From NCBI RefSeq assembly GCF_001885945.1, contig NZ_JXKQ01000004.1:186001-250000 (forward strand): a stretch of 64,000 nt of DNA, in the 5' to 3' direction. The stretch comes from Enterococcus hermanniensis. Lineage in GTDB: Bacteria; Bacillota; Bacilli; Lactobacillales; Enterococcaceae. Position 1 is the stretch's first letter, and every line of letters starts with the position of its first letter. The notes under the pieces were generated by a model, which searched no databases, was not told the DNA's origin, and saw only the letters and a list, made by a program, of their open reading frames with translations. The translations under genes were made by a program, and so were the position numbers. Positions 54,696-63,202 of the stretch are shown in pieces.

Positions 54696-55196
54696 ATGAG
54701 TGAAGTAACAATCGCTAAAAAAGCTGCTATCGTTGATGAAATCACTGAAAAATTCAGCGCAGCTGCTTCAGCTGTTATCGTTGACTACCGTGGTTTGACC
54801 GTAGAACAAGTAACTGAACTACGTAAACAATTACGCGACGCTAACGTTGAAATGAAAGTTATCAAAAACTCTATCTTAGTTCGTGCCGCTGAAAAAGCTG
54901 GTTTGAACGGATTAGAAGACGTATTCTCAGGACCTACTGCTGTAGCGTTCAGTAACGAGGATGTCGTTGCTCCAGCTAAAATTATCGACGAGTTCGCTAG
55001 TTCAGCTGAAAAACTTGAAATCAAAGGCGGTATCATTGAAGGAAAAGTAGCTTCTGTTGAAGAAATTACTGCTCTTGCAAAACTACCGAACCGCGATGGA
55101 CTTCTTTCTATGCTTTTATCTGTTCTTCAAGCGCCAGTCCGCAACGTGGCTTACGCTGTGAAAGCAGTCGCAGAAAAAGAAGACGAAGTAGCTTAA
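54696..55196 (+). CDS. rplJ: 50S ribosomal protein L10
   Basis: A 166-residue base of the L7/L12 stalk. Conserved [20 protein letters not shown] and [10 protein letters not shown] segments are present, with the C-terminal helix that binds L7/L12. ATG 54696 follows a perfect AGGAGGTGA; the earlier in-frame codon at 54642 lies in the attenuator. Confidence 0.98.
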   Translation: MSEVTIAKKAAIVDEITEKFSAAASAVIVDYRGLTVEQVTELRKQLRDANVEMKVIKNSILVRAAEKAGLNGLEDVFSGPTAVAFSNEDVVAPAKIIDEFASSAEKLEIKGGIIEGKVASVEEITALAKLPNRDGLLSMLLSVLQAPVRNVAYAVKAVAEKEDEVA

Positions 55197-55247
55197 TTGC
55201 TGCATAAATAAAAAAATAAAAACTTACCTAAACGGAGGAAATTTAAA

Positions 55248-55616
55248 ATGGCATTGAACATTGAAAACATTGTCGAAGAACTTAAAGGCGCGACAATCTT
55301 AGAATTAAACGACTTAGTTAAAGCTATCGAAGAAGAATTTGGCGTAACTGCTGCTGCTCCTGTAGCTGCTGCTGGTGCTGCTGCTGGCCCTGCTGCTGAA
55401 GAACAAACTGAATTCACAGTTGAATTAACAGCTGTTGGCGATCAAAAAGTTAAAGTTATCAAAGCAGTTCGTGAAGCAACTGGCTTAGGCTTGAAAGAAG
55501 CTAAAGCTGTAGTTGATGGCGCTCCTGCACCAGTTAAAGAAGATGTGTCTAAAGACGACGCTGAAGCACTTAAAGCTTCTTTAGAAGAAGTTGGCGCAAC
55601 TGTAACTGTTAAATAA
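55248..55616 (+). CDS. rplL: 50S ribosomal protein L7/L12
   Basis: A 122-residue stalk protein that recruits translation factors. N-terminal dimerisation helices, the Ala-rich hinge ([16 protein letters not shown]) and the C-terminal domain ([20 protein letters not shown]) are all present. GGAGG precedes the ATG. Confidence 0.98.
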   Translation: MALNIENIVEELKGATILELNDLVKAIEEEFGVTAAAPVAAAGAAAGPAAEEQTEFTVELTAVGDQKVKVIKAVREATGLGLKEAKAVVDGAPAPVKEDVSKDDAEALKASLEEVGATVTVK

Positions 55617-55633
55617 TTTTTCTGAATTATTTA

Positions 55634-55678
55634 GAGACTAGAAACCTTGTTAAATCAAGGTTTCTAGTCTTTTTTTTG
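55634..55678 (+). terminator. Terminator of rplJ-rplL
   Basis: AGACTAGAAACCTTG (55635-55649) and its complement (55656-55670), with seven further T residues. Confidence 0.92.
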
Positions 55679-55852
55679 TGCTATCTTTCGACATTGGTGA
55701 GTAGGTATTTTTTCTAGTTTTTCTTTTAGTAAAAAGAGATCACTGATTTTGATAGGCATAAACATTTTTCTTTCTAATGTACGAATTCATATATGTTTTT
55801 GCTCAAAAAGAAAAGTCCTCTACGACTACTATGATATACGTGTGTTATGCTG

Positions 55853-55868
55853 TATATGAAATCATATA
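55853..55868. promoter_or_regulatory. Palindrome upstream of the HTH gene, candidate operator
   Basis: TATATGA-AA-TCATATA is a perfect 7-bp inverted repeat. It directly precedes the AGGAGG at 55868-55873, the likely original ribosome binding site of the HTH gene. It could bind that regulator. Confidence 0.45.
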
Positions 55869-55945
55869 GGAGGATAGAAGTATTTGGATTACTACAACTG
55901 AATAAGGATACAGTTGGCGTGCTGTTGAAATAGATCAAAGATGAA

Positions 55946-56743
55946 ATGAATATTTCATTTACAGAGTTTGGCAGCTGTTTAGGATTAAACAAGCCAACGA
56001 TCAGTTCGTATGTCCAAGGATATAACTTAGCTCCGCTCGAGGTAATCGAAAAAATCTCGAAAATCAGTGGACGATCGGTGGGCTGGTTTTACTTCGGTGA
56101 TATAGAGGAATACATTGCGGATTATTTTACCTTAAAAGGTCAGGGTGAATTGATCAAAGCCTATCCAGAAGTGGTGAACCAGATCAAAGAAGAATTCTTC
56201 ACTGGCGATTTTAAAAATCCAGGATGGGAAAATGAAATCGGTTATCCGGGAGAGGAATTTATTGATGATTACTTCGAGGATATTTTGCCAGAGATCATGA
56301 CTCGTTATGTATCCGATATAGTGAATGAACAAGTTGCGAGTTCGGAAAAATTGAAAGAACTGACTGACAAAGAGAAAGAAGAGGCAACGGTAATTATTGC
56401 TTCGGATACAAACGATTTTATTCAAATGAGCGGCGAAATAAAGCTTGGCGAAAAAGAGAAGATTGTTGAGATGTTAAAAGGTGGAATCGATAACCTTGAT
56501 AGAAAAGGAGCGATTGAATTCTCAGAACAATACTTGATAGGTAAATTGATCAATATGCTAGGCGACGATGAAGCGACAAAAGAGATGATCTCTGATTTAT
56601 CACAAGATATGACGGATAAATCCTTTTCTACTCTTTTTAGTGGAGAAGAATTGGTGGAGATATTTCAAGCTATGCGACCAGCCTTGATGAAGTTGTATGC
56701 CGAGAAGACACCTGATGATGTTTATAAATGGTTTGAGAATTAA
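55946..56743 (+). CDS. XRE-like helix-turn-helix protein, N-terminus apparently damaged
   Basis: 265 residues from ATG 55946. The start MNISFTEFGSCLGLNKPTISSYVQGYNL covers only the later helices of an XRE DNA-binding fold; the rest is an acidic helical region not recognised. The same frame is open further upstream behind AGGAGG at 55868: from about 55879 it reads GLLQLNKDTVGVLLK, then TAG (55931-55933), then IKDE into ATG 55946. No start codon lies at the right distance from that Shine-Dalgarno; a G lost after AGTAT would explain it. ATG 55946 itself has no ribosome binding site. So this gene has probably lost its start and gained a stop, or is expressed as a truncated form. It sits between rplL and the AT-rich three-gene cluster. 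Confidence 0.65.
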   Translation: MNISFTEFGSCLGLNKPTISSYVQGYNLAPLEVIEKISKISGRSVGWFYFGDIEEYIADYFTLKGQGELIKAYPEVVNQIKEEFFTGDFKNPGWENEIGYPGEEFIDDYFEDILPEIMTRYVSDIVNEQVASSEKLKELTDKEKEEATVIIASDTNDFIQMSGEIKLGEKEKIVEMLKGGIDNLDRKGAIEFSEQYLIGKLINMLGDDEATKEMISDLSQDMTDKSFSTLFSGEELVEIFQAMRPALMKLYAEKTPDDVYKWFEN

Positions 56744-56793
56744 TGATTATGATTTGTTAGGAAGTGTGTTAAGAGTGAATAATACAAAAATAG

Positions 56794-56801
56794 AAAAAAA
56801 A
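56794..56801 (+). repeat. A8 homopolymer at the start of the TPR gene
   Basis: Eight A residues followed by GG. One A fewer would join an upstream GTG start (56775) to the long downstream frame. Confidence 0.9.
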
Positions 56802-56823
56802 GGCAGTCAGTGCAGTAAACGAA

Positions 56824-59800
56824 TTGTTTTTGAATCAGTCTAGGAAAATTGATGCTAGTATTGCTTCTGGGGATAAAGGAATTTCATTTGATGGTAAAGC
56901 AATTCTCTTTTCCAATGAAGAAAATTCTAAATCATCATATTTGAGTAGTATACCTGTACAGGTGAAAGGTACAGAAGTGGAGTGTTTTTCCAGATCGGTA
57001 GCAAAATTTTATGATTTTGATAAGGATACTTTCAAAAATTTTCAATATGAAGATGGTGTAGTAATTTTTCTGGTTGAGATATTAAAAGAAAATCTAATAA
57101 AAACTAAGGTATTTTATTGTTTTTTGGATGCTAAAGAGTTAGAAATGATTTTGAACGAGTTAGGTGCTAGCGGTAATAATACAAGAGTCATTGAATTAGA
57201 AGAGTTAAGTCTTGAGGCGGATTTGGATGAGACGTTTAGTGAAATTGCAATAAGGCGGAAAGTATATGGATTTAAAGATGCTAAACTCGACTCATTTCTA
57301 AATAGAAACTCATCAATCGAAATATTTCAAAATGATTTTGATAAAAGTGTAGTTGAAGACTCAAAAAGAAGTATCCAATTATTTGAATATAAAAATCCTG
57401 ATTCACAATTTAATATTGATTTAAAGGCAAAAATGATGGAAGTTCTATCTCAAGCAATTCTATTTGATACTTTTAGATTAGCCGAAATCTATGGAAAAAT
57501 AATTAGATTAGAGTTATTAGAATTATTACCTGAAGAAAATAGAAATCTAGCATTATTGATTAAGGCAAGATATTTAGCCTCGAATGAGGATTATAAATCC
57601 GCTAGAGAAGCTTTGAGTCAAGTTAAAAAAATTTCAGAAACTATTGATAAGGTATATGACTCAATCTTTATTGAGGTAAATTTTGATAGTTATGATTTGG
57701 AAAAATTATTTGTAAAGACGACTTTATCTTCTGATAAACAGAATAAGTACAAAGCTAAATACTATTTAAAAAATAGAATGATAAGTATATTTTGGGAGCT
57801 AATAGGTACTCACCAAACTGACAGTAGAGATTGGCAATATCTAAAAGGCGAATATTTCTTATCAATAGGTAATTCTGAAGCGGCTTCTCAAATTTTTTCT
57901 CAACTTAATGAAGAATCATTTATGATAGAGCTTAAGTATAAGGAACTTTTTTCAGATTTTTCATTAATAGCAAGCGGTAGTTTTTTCAATTTTCAGAAAC
58001 TAACTGAGGAAAGCAATTCTAAAATAAATCTATTAATAAAGGAAATTGAATTTTTAAGAAGAAAAATTGAAAAAAAAGAGTTAATTGAAATGCCTGGGTT
58101 AGAGGATTTATATTTTGAGGCCAAAGTTTTTTTAAACCCAGAAGAAGGACTAAAAACTATAAATAACTTATTAGCGAATGAGGAAAAAAATACAACAAAA
58201 AAATATCTTTGTGAATGGAAAATAAGAGCGCTCTATCTATCGACAAATTATGACGAGGCATTAAACTATTTAGATCAATTATCAAGTGATTTTGAAAATA
58301 CTAATATGATTATGTTTAGGATTTTGCTGTTGACACGAAAATCTTTTTATAAAGACGTTTTAGATTATATAAGTGGTTTTTTTTCATCAAATGAAAGTCT
58401 AGGAAATGAGAGACTTTTTGGATTTATGACACACATGTACTTAAGCAATGTTAGAAATTATCAAAATATTAAAGAGGAAGATTTTGATAATGTTATTCAG
58501 GATTTGGTGAGCAAATATCAATTAGATTTACCTCTTCTACTTGATTTAGAGAATACTCGTAAAAAAAAGGGATATAAAAATTATGGAAATTCATTTGAAT
58601 CAATCAAGATTCAGTTTTGCAAATATCCCGATGAAAGAAAAATGGATGATATAGCTGCATTCCTGCTTCAAAATAATGAATTGGAACTAGCCCAAAAACT
58701 GTATTTTGATATGTGTAAAGTTAATAAACAAATTGGAGATGAAATAATAACCGCTTTGTATCTATTTAATGGAAAAACCAAAGAGTGTTTGGATGTGCTT
58801 GGAAATTATTCTGATACTGAGCTTTCCGACAAAATGCTTGCCTACAAATCCGAAGCTTATAATAGATCGAATCAATATAGGGCAACACTAAAACTCTATA
58901 AAAATAGACGAGGGCATTTTGATGACTTTTTAGGACAAGTGCTAATTGCTAAAATAGAGATGAATGATAAGACAGACATAGAAGCAATAATCGACAGAGG
59001 TATGAAGTCTGTAAATACTATTTTTGAGATTAATAGTGCGTTCGCACAAATAAAATTTGGTATAAATGTTAAAAGAGGATTTCAAACTATTGAAAAATTC
59101 GTTCTAAAAGACCGATTTAATAATAGTGAATTGAATCTTTCTATAATTCAAAGTGCCCTAATTGAAATTAAGGAAAAGACAACGTTAGATACTTATTTTG
59201 ATGTCGACCTTAGTTGGTTTAAATTTAAAACTAAAGAGGGGTTTCGGGAGTTAGTTTTAGTGCCTAGCGAATGGAATATTTCTAATTTTGATAATCTTGA
59301 ATTTCAAGGAACAAATTCAGACTTCAAATTGTTGATGCAAGGTATTTCGATTGGTGATTATGTGGAATTTGAAGATGAATCAATTATGCTCATAGAAGTA
59401 AAGCCACTTTCAACTTTTATAGTACAAAAAGTAATGAATCGAGAAAGCGGGGATATTGGCAGTGGGAAACCACTTACTTCATTTAGTCTAAATCTAGAAG
59501 GCGGGAGTATTTTGGATGAATTTACTAATGTGTTAAAGGGGTTTGACAGAACTGAACAACACAATGAAATTAAGAATTTATATCATCAATTTCATGCTCC
59601 CTTCATTTACTCCCAAATTGTTTCTGAAACAGATATGTTTGAATTCTATTTACAAATTTTTAATGATAAAAGCTCTATATACTATGTTGGAGATGAATTA
59701 TCTTATGATTCAGAAGTTGATTATCAAATAAGTATTTCATCTATTGTTTTTTTGGCTAGTTTAAATCTTCTCTATATAATAAAGGAACATCAAAATATTT

Positions 59801-60372
59801 TTATTGAAGAAACTCAAAAAAAATGGATTGAAAACGTGTTTTCAAATAATCTGAGTAGTAAAGTTTTCGGAAGAGTGGGTCTACTTAATAATGAAGAGCT
59901 ATTCTTAAACGAAAAGAACGATGAACAAAGAAAACAGTTAAGTAACATATACAGAAATGTTGCCTTGACAACTCGAAAACTAAATTTTGATGATATCGGA
60001 GAGATTGATTCTAGAATAAATCATATTTTCTTATTTGATGAAAGTAGCATTCAAGCAGCTGTTGATTATGGGAGAATTCTATTAAGTGAGGATGAGGCTA
60101 TTCAAATCATTGGGAATGATGAGTTTAGTATAAAAGTGAGTAGTATTGGTATGTTGGTAAGTCAGCACTTCTTGGATATAGAAAAAAACGCAAGTAAGTT
60201 TTTGGATATACACATCCAAGCAATTGATCAAAAAAGTGCTTGGAGATTACAAAGGAGTACCCTTAATAAAATTACTGATTTAGTCGAAAATTCTGCTGAT
60301 ATGACATTGGTTAGGAAGTTTAATAATTGGGGGATTTCTTATGTAAACTATTTTAGTTCTGAAAACTCATAG
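56824..60372 (+). CDS. TPR / GreAB-C-like / PIN-like conflict-system protein (1182 residues)
   Basis: A very large AT-rich gene. The N-terminal ~200 residues are unrecognised. A long helical-repeat (TPR-like) region follows, with units such as ARYLASNEDYKSAREALSQV (~245) and IRALYLSTNYDEALNYLDQL (~465). At ~826-860, FKLLMQGISIGDYVEFEDES resembles the GreA/GreB C-terminal domain. The final ~240 residues look PIN-like: SISSIVFLASLNLL, HIFLFDESSIQAAVD and RILLSEDEAI carry the spaced acids of a PIN ribonuclease. This matches the TPR-GreAB-C-PIN architecture predicted in bacterial conflict systems. TTG 56824 is only nominal: an A8 tract separates it from the better start GTG 56775. Followed at 31 bases by the HEPN-motif gene. 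Confidence 0.75.
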   Translation: MFLNQSRKIDASIASGDKGISFDGKAILFSNEENSKSSYLSSIPVQVKGTEVECFSRSVAKFYDFDKDTFKNFQYEDGVVIFLVEILKENLIKTKVFYCFLDAKELEMILNELGASGNNTRVIELEELSLEADLDETFSEIAIRRKVYGFKDAKLDSFLNRNSSIEIFQNDFDKSVVEDSKRSIQLFEYKNPDSQFNIDLKAKMMEVLSQAILFDTFRLAEIYGKIIRLELLELLPEENRNLALLIKARYLASNEDYKSAREALSQVKKISETIDKVYDSIFIEVNFDSYDLEKLFVKTTLSSDKQNKYKAKYYLKNRMISIFWELIGTHQTDSRDWQYLKGEYFLSIGNSEAASQIFSQLNEESFMIELKYKELFSDFSLIASGSFFNFQKLTEESNSKINLLIKEIEFLRRKIEKKELIEMPGLEDLYFEAKVFLNPEEGLKTINNLLANEEKNTTKKYLCEWKIRALYLSTNYDEALNYLDQLSSDFENTNMIMFRILLLTRKSFYKDVLDYISGFFSSNESLGNERLFGFMTHMYLSNVRNYQNIKEEDFDNVIQDLVSKYQLDLPLLLDLENTRKKKGYKNYGNSFESIKIQFCKYPDERKMDDIAAFLLQNNELELAQKLYFDMCKVNKQIGDEIITALYLFNGKTKECLDVLGNYSDTELSDKMLAYKSEAYNRSNQYRATLKLYKNRRGHFDDFLGQVLIAKIEMNDKTDIEAIIDRGMKSVNTIFEINSAFAQIKFGINVKRGFQTIEKFVLKDRFNNSELNLSIIQSALIEIKEKTTLDTYFDVDLSWFKFKTKEGFRELVLVPSEWNISNFDNLEFQGTNSDFKLLMQGISIGDYVEFEDESIMLIEVKPLSTFIVQKVMNRESGDIGSGKPLTSFSLNLEGGSILDEFTNVLKGFDRTEQHNEIKNLYHQFHAPFIYSQIVSETDMFEFYLQIFNDKSSIYYVGDELSYDSEVDYQISISSIVFLASLNLLYIIKEHQNIFIEETQKKWIENVFSNNLSSKVFGRVGLLNNEELFLNEKNDEQRKQLSNIYRNVALTTRKLNFDDIGEIDSRINHIFLFDESSIQAAVDYGRILLSEDEAIQIIGNDEFSIKVSSIGMLVSQHFLDIEKNASKFLDIHIQAIDQKSAWRLQRSTLNKITDLVENSADMTLVRKFNNWGISYVNYFSSENS

Positions 60373-60403
60373 TACATTTATTAAATATGCGTAAAGGAGA
60401 AAA

Positions 60404-61798
60404 ATGTTCATGATACTTATGTTGAAAGATGCTTTGAAGAATTCACTTTCTAAAGACAATATAAGAATAAATGTAGAAAAATACCTCCAGGAAGGATTCA
60501 TGGCTGAACAGTCCTCGCAAGAAATAAAAAGCAAAGTGTTATTATTTCAGAGATATTTAAATCTAATAGCTGATGATAGTAGCTCGGATATTACAATAAG
60601 GATAACCAAGGAAAATGAGGATTTATCTGAGAAATACGTGCTACTAATTGTAAGAGATGGAGTAGAGGTAATCTTTGACATTAATAGAATTTCTCTTGAT
60701 GAAATTCTTCTAGGGTCAGTTGAAGGATATCAAGAAAAAATTGAAGTCATTGGAGATATAATCTCAATATTAATGAATGAGAAATATCTGAAAAATTACA
60801 CTGAGATAAATGAAAATTTAAACAGTGATCAACCAAACGATATGCAGAAGGTCTATTTAAAAAATTTTACGAATAATTTCAATACCTGGAATTTTTTTGA
60901 AAATATTCGTTTACCTGATTTAAGCAACACAAAAAGAATGGTTTCAATTATTGTAGATTCATTAAAGGATTTTCAAGTAAAAATGGAACCTGTTATCCAA
61001 ACAATGAAGATTATGACAGAATCAATATCAAAAGCAATTTCGTCTATTGATTTCGAAGGTTGGGTTAAAAATATGAAGGAAGCAGAGAAAAGAAAACTTT
61101 CCCGTTTCCTTCAATATGATTGGTATTTCCCGATTTTCTTACTGGAAGATTTACCTATTATTTTTGAGTTTGAATCGGCTTCAGAAGCCAATAGAACAGC
61201 AATAGAATTATTAAATGATTTTAAAGTTGAACATGGATATGATTTAAATGATTTTATTCCTAAATCTTTGAAAACATACAAGGAGTTAATACAAATAGAC
61301 TATCTTTTGAATGTACAAATGTATAAAACGACTGTTATATATTGTCTTGAAAGAATCGAAAGCCGAATTAAACAAATGCAACAAAATGAGAATTCAAAGA
61401 TACAGTATTCCAAACTGAAGGTTGGAAAAGGTGGATATGATTATTACATGAATGTACTTAAAGAAGAAAGTGACTATCTTGATGAGTTGGTATCTAAAAT
61501 CACCATTGATCAAAAAGTTCATCTTTTTGATAGGTTTGTTGAAGGGATGGAGTATAAAAATGAGCAGGGTGAATATCCGCTAAATAGAAATTTATTTCTA
61601 CACGGATTTGTTGATGATTCCGAAGTCAACGAAATAATGGCTAAGAAGGCTATTCTGGCATATGGGTTTTTTGAGTCACTTTTTCTGTTAAAATATAAAC
61701 CAAAAGAGAAAATTAGACGTGTGAATGGAAAATCTGGCAGAGCAGTGAGTTTAGCCGATTCCAATTCTTGTAAAAGACGCGGGTTTAGTACAATTTAG
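60404..61798 (+). CDS. Unknown protein with C-terminal HEPN-type Rx4H motif (464 residues)
   Basis: Not assigned to a named family. Mostly helical, AT-rich, no membrane helix or signal peptide. Near the C-terminus, NRNLFLHGF (R395 to H400) fits the Rx4-6H catalytic motif of HEPN ribonucleases, including the polar residue right after the Arg and the LHG ending seen in many HEPN proteins. Helices on both sides suit the HEPN bundle. The last ~30 residues are basic and Ser-rich (KEKIRRVNGKSGRAVSL). AAAGGAG lies four bases before ATG 60404; the ATG at 60410 is an alternative. Second gene of the cluster; an RNase effector role is inferred. Confidence 0.65.
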   Translation: MFMILMLKDALKNSLSKDNIRINVEKYLQEGFMAEQSSQEIKSKVLLFQRYLNLIADDSSSDITIRITKENEDLSEKYVLLIVRDGVEVIFDINRISLDEILLGSVEGYQEKIEVIGDIISILMNEKYLKNYTEINENLNSDQPNDMQKVYLKNFTNNFNTWNFFENIRLPDLSNTKRMVSIIVDSLKDFQVKMEPVIQTMKIMTESISKAISSIDFEGWVKNMKEAEKRKLSRFLQYDWYFPIFLLEDLPIIFEFESASEANRTAIELLNDFKVEHGYDLNDFIPKSLKTYKELIQIDYLLNVQMYKTTVIYCLERIESRIKQMQQNENSKIQYSKLKVGKGGYDYYMNVLKEESDYLDELVSKITIDQKVHLFDRFVEGMEYKNEQGEYPLNRNLFLHGFVDDSEVNEIMAKKAILAYGFFESLFLLKYKPKEKIRRVNGKSGRAVSLADSNSCKRRGFSTI

Positions 61799-61829
61799 TT
61801 GTTGATTAACTTGATAAGGAGGTTGTCAA

Positions 61830-62900
61830 ATGGATAAATTACTTCTACAAACATCATTAAAAGTGGTGACAATGGGTTTCGATGATGAATTTAGAATTGA
61901 GAATGTGGATTCTATATTAGTAACTAGAATTAGACGCTTCCTAAATCGGATACATAATCAGAAAGCAATAAAAATTAATTATTCGGATGATGGTAAACAG
62001 GAAAATACAGTTATTTCCTTTTTTAGAGGGTTTAGTCCGAGTTTCGATTATGAAGATACCGGTGATGGAAACTTTGAGAGAGCCAAAGCAGATTATTTTC
62101 AAAAGTTATTTGTAGTCGGCGAAAAGGGGCCAGCGTATCGGGAAAATATAACATATGAAGGAATAGGCCCCTATTTTAAAAATAATCCAAACATAAAAGA
62201 TTTAAACGAATTATTACTGTTTGTCAATACAAGGTTAGAAAGAAACAATTTTGGAAGTATTGAAATGAGTGAATTATTATCTTCTATAAAAAATGATCTT
62301 GTTTGTGGCTATATGTTTTTATTAAATTTGTGTCACAATATTGGAGGAGCATGGGAAGATAAAGCTAGAAGTCCTTTCGTTTCAGGTGCATATGGAGAAG
62401 ATGGATTTAAAAAGGCACTCCAATTTGCACGAGGTAGACAAGAAAGAAAATATTCATATATTATTTGGGGATTTATCCGTAAAAATGATGATGAAAACTA
62501 TGTAATTGTAAAAGAATTAGCAAAAAGAATGGGTACGTTAGAGGTTCAATGGTATGAGGATATACATTCAGAAATAATTATTAAGGACGGAATTTTCCCA
62601 CATAACATCTTAGGTGTTTTTGTGATAGATAATGAAACAAATTCGAAAGAGTTTATAATAAATCCATTCCTATATCAATTATTTCATGTAAATAAAAGTA
62701 AATCAAAATATCAACTTTCAGGTTTAACAGAGTATGTTTGTCAGAATGGGCTTCCAATTGATCAGAACGATTTTGAAATATGTGCAAGTTCATTAGGTTA
62801 TCAGTCTTATGGTTATAGACTACGTGATGGCTATATCAGAGCAGGAGCGCTCGGTGATGAGCCGAATCAAAACCTACCCCGGAATTATGATTTTTTGTAA
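61830..62900 (+). CDS. Predicted ADP-ribosyltransferase/FRG-like protein (356 residues)
   Basis: Not assigned with certainty. The pattern fits an R-S-E ADP-ribosyltransferase-like fold: an FFRG motif with R66 (VISFFRGFSP), SPFVSGAYG at 181-189 followed by KKALQFA, and E248 in HSEIIIKDGIFPHNILGV. The FFRG segment also resembles the FRG domain start. No membrane helix or signal peptide. AAGGAGG stands at ideal distance from the ATG, 31 bases after the HEPN-motif gene, so the three AT-rich genes form one operon. No terminator is visible downstream. A toxin or effector role is an inference from motif and context. Confidence 0.6.
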   Translation: MDKLLLQTSLKVVTMGFDDEFRIENVDSILVTRIRRFLNRIHNQKAIKINYSDDGKQENTVISFFRGFSPSFDYEDTGDGNFERAKADYFQKLFVVGEKGPAYRENITYEGIGPYFKNNPNIKDLNELLLFVNTRLERNNFGSIEMSELLSSIKNDLVCGYMFLLNLCHNIGGAWEDKARSPFVSGAYGEDGFKKALQFARGRQERKYSYIIWGFIRKNDDENYVIVKELAKRMGTLEVQWYEDIHSEIIIKDGIFPHNILGVFVIDNETNSKEFIINPFLYQLFHVNKSKSKYQLSGLTEYVCQNGLPIDQNDFEICASSLGYQSYGYRLRDGYIRAGALGDEPNQNLPRNYDFL

Positions 62901-63202
62901 GAGATATATGAAGTCTTACTATTTCACTTACTACTTTTGACATACTGGCGATTTTTTGACTATCTTTTTGACCATCCTTTGTGGATTTTACGAGGTTTTA
63001 TCAGAGTTTTTCTTTAATCGAAAAATCCATAAATACCATTCTAATCAGCAATAGGAGCTACTAAGCACCTAATTTACCAACACAGTAAAATAATCAAATT
63101 CAAAAATTTCTTCGTTTTGACTGGATTGTGAGCAGTATTTTTGTATTCTAAGTTGTAACAGCTTACACTTATAGTCAGAAAGAATGAAAGGAATGATGGA
63201 TT
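62901..63202. other. Intergenic right flank of the AT-rich cluster
   Basis: No gene of convincing quality. It begins with a small IR (AGTCTTACTATTTCACTTACTACTTTTGAC region), contains three TTTTGAC repeats (see next entry), and shows no integrase, tRNA end or terminator that I can recognise. Confidence 0.5.
62935..62975 (+). repeat. Three spaced TTTTGAC repeats
   Basis: TTTTGACATA (62935), TTTTGACTAT (62954) and TTTTGACCAT (62966) lie in one 41-base stretch, at spacings of 19 and 12. They might be protein- or recombinase-binding sites, or the remains of an integrase 3' end. Confidence 0.5.

Noticed and set aside
56824-60372. GreA-type transcript cleavage factor
   Set aside because: Only a short GreA/GreB C-terminal-like segment is present inside a very large repeat protein. 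The N-terminal coiled coil that enters RNA polymerase is missing.
55680-63200. Prophage or integrative element
   Set aside because: No integrase, capsid, terminase, relaxase or tRNA junction was seen. Only an AT-rich three-gene cluster and a regulator.
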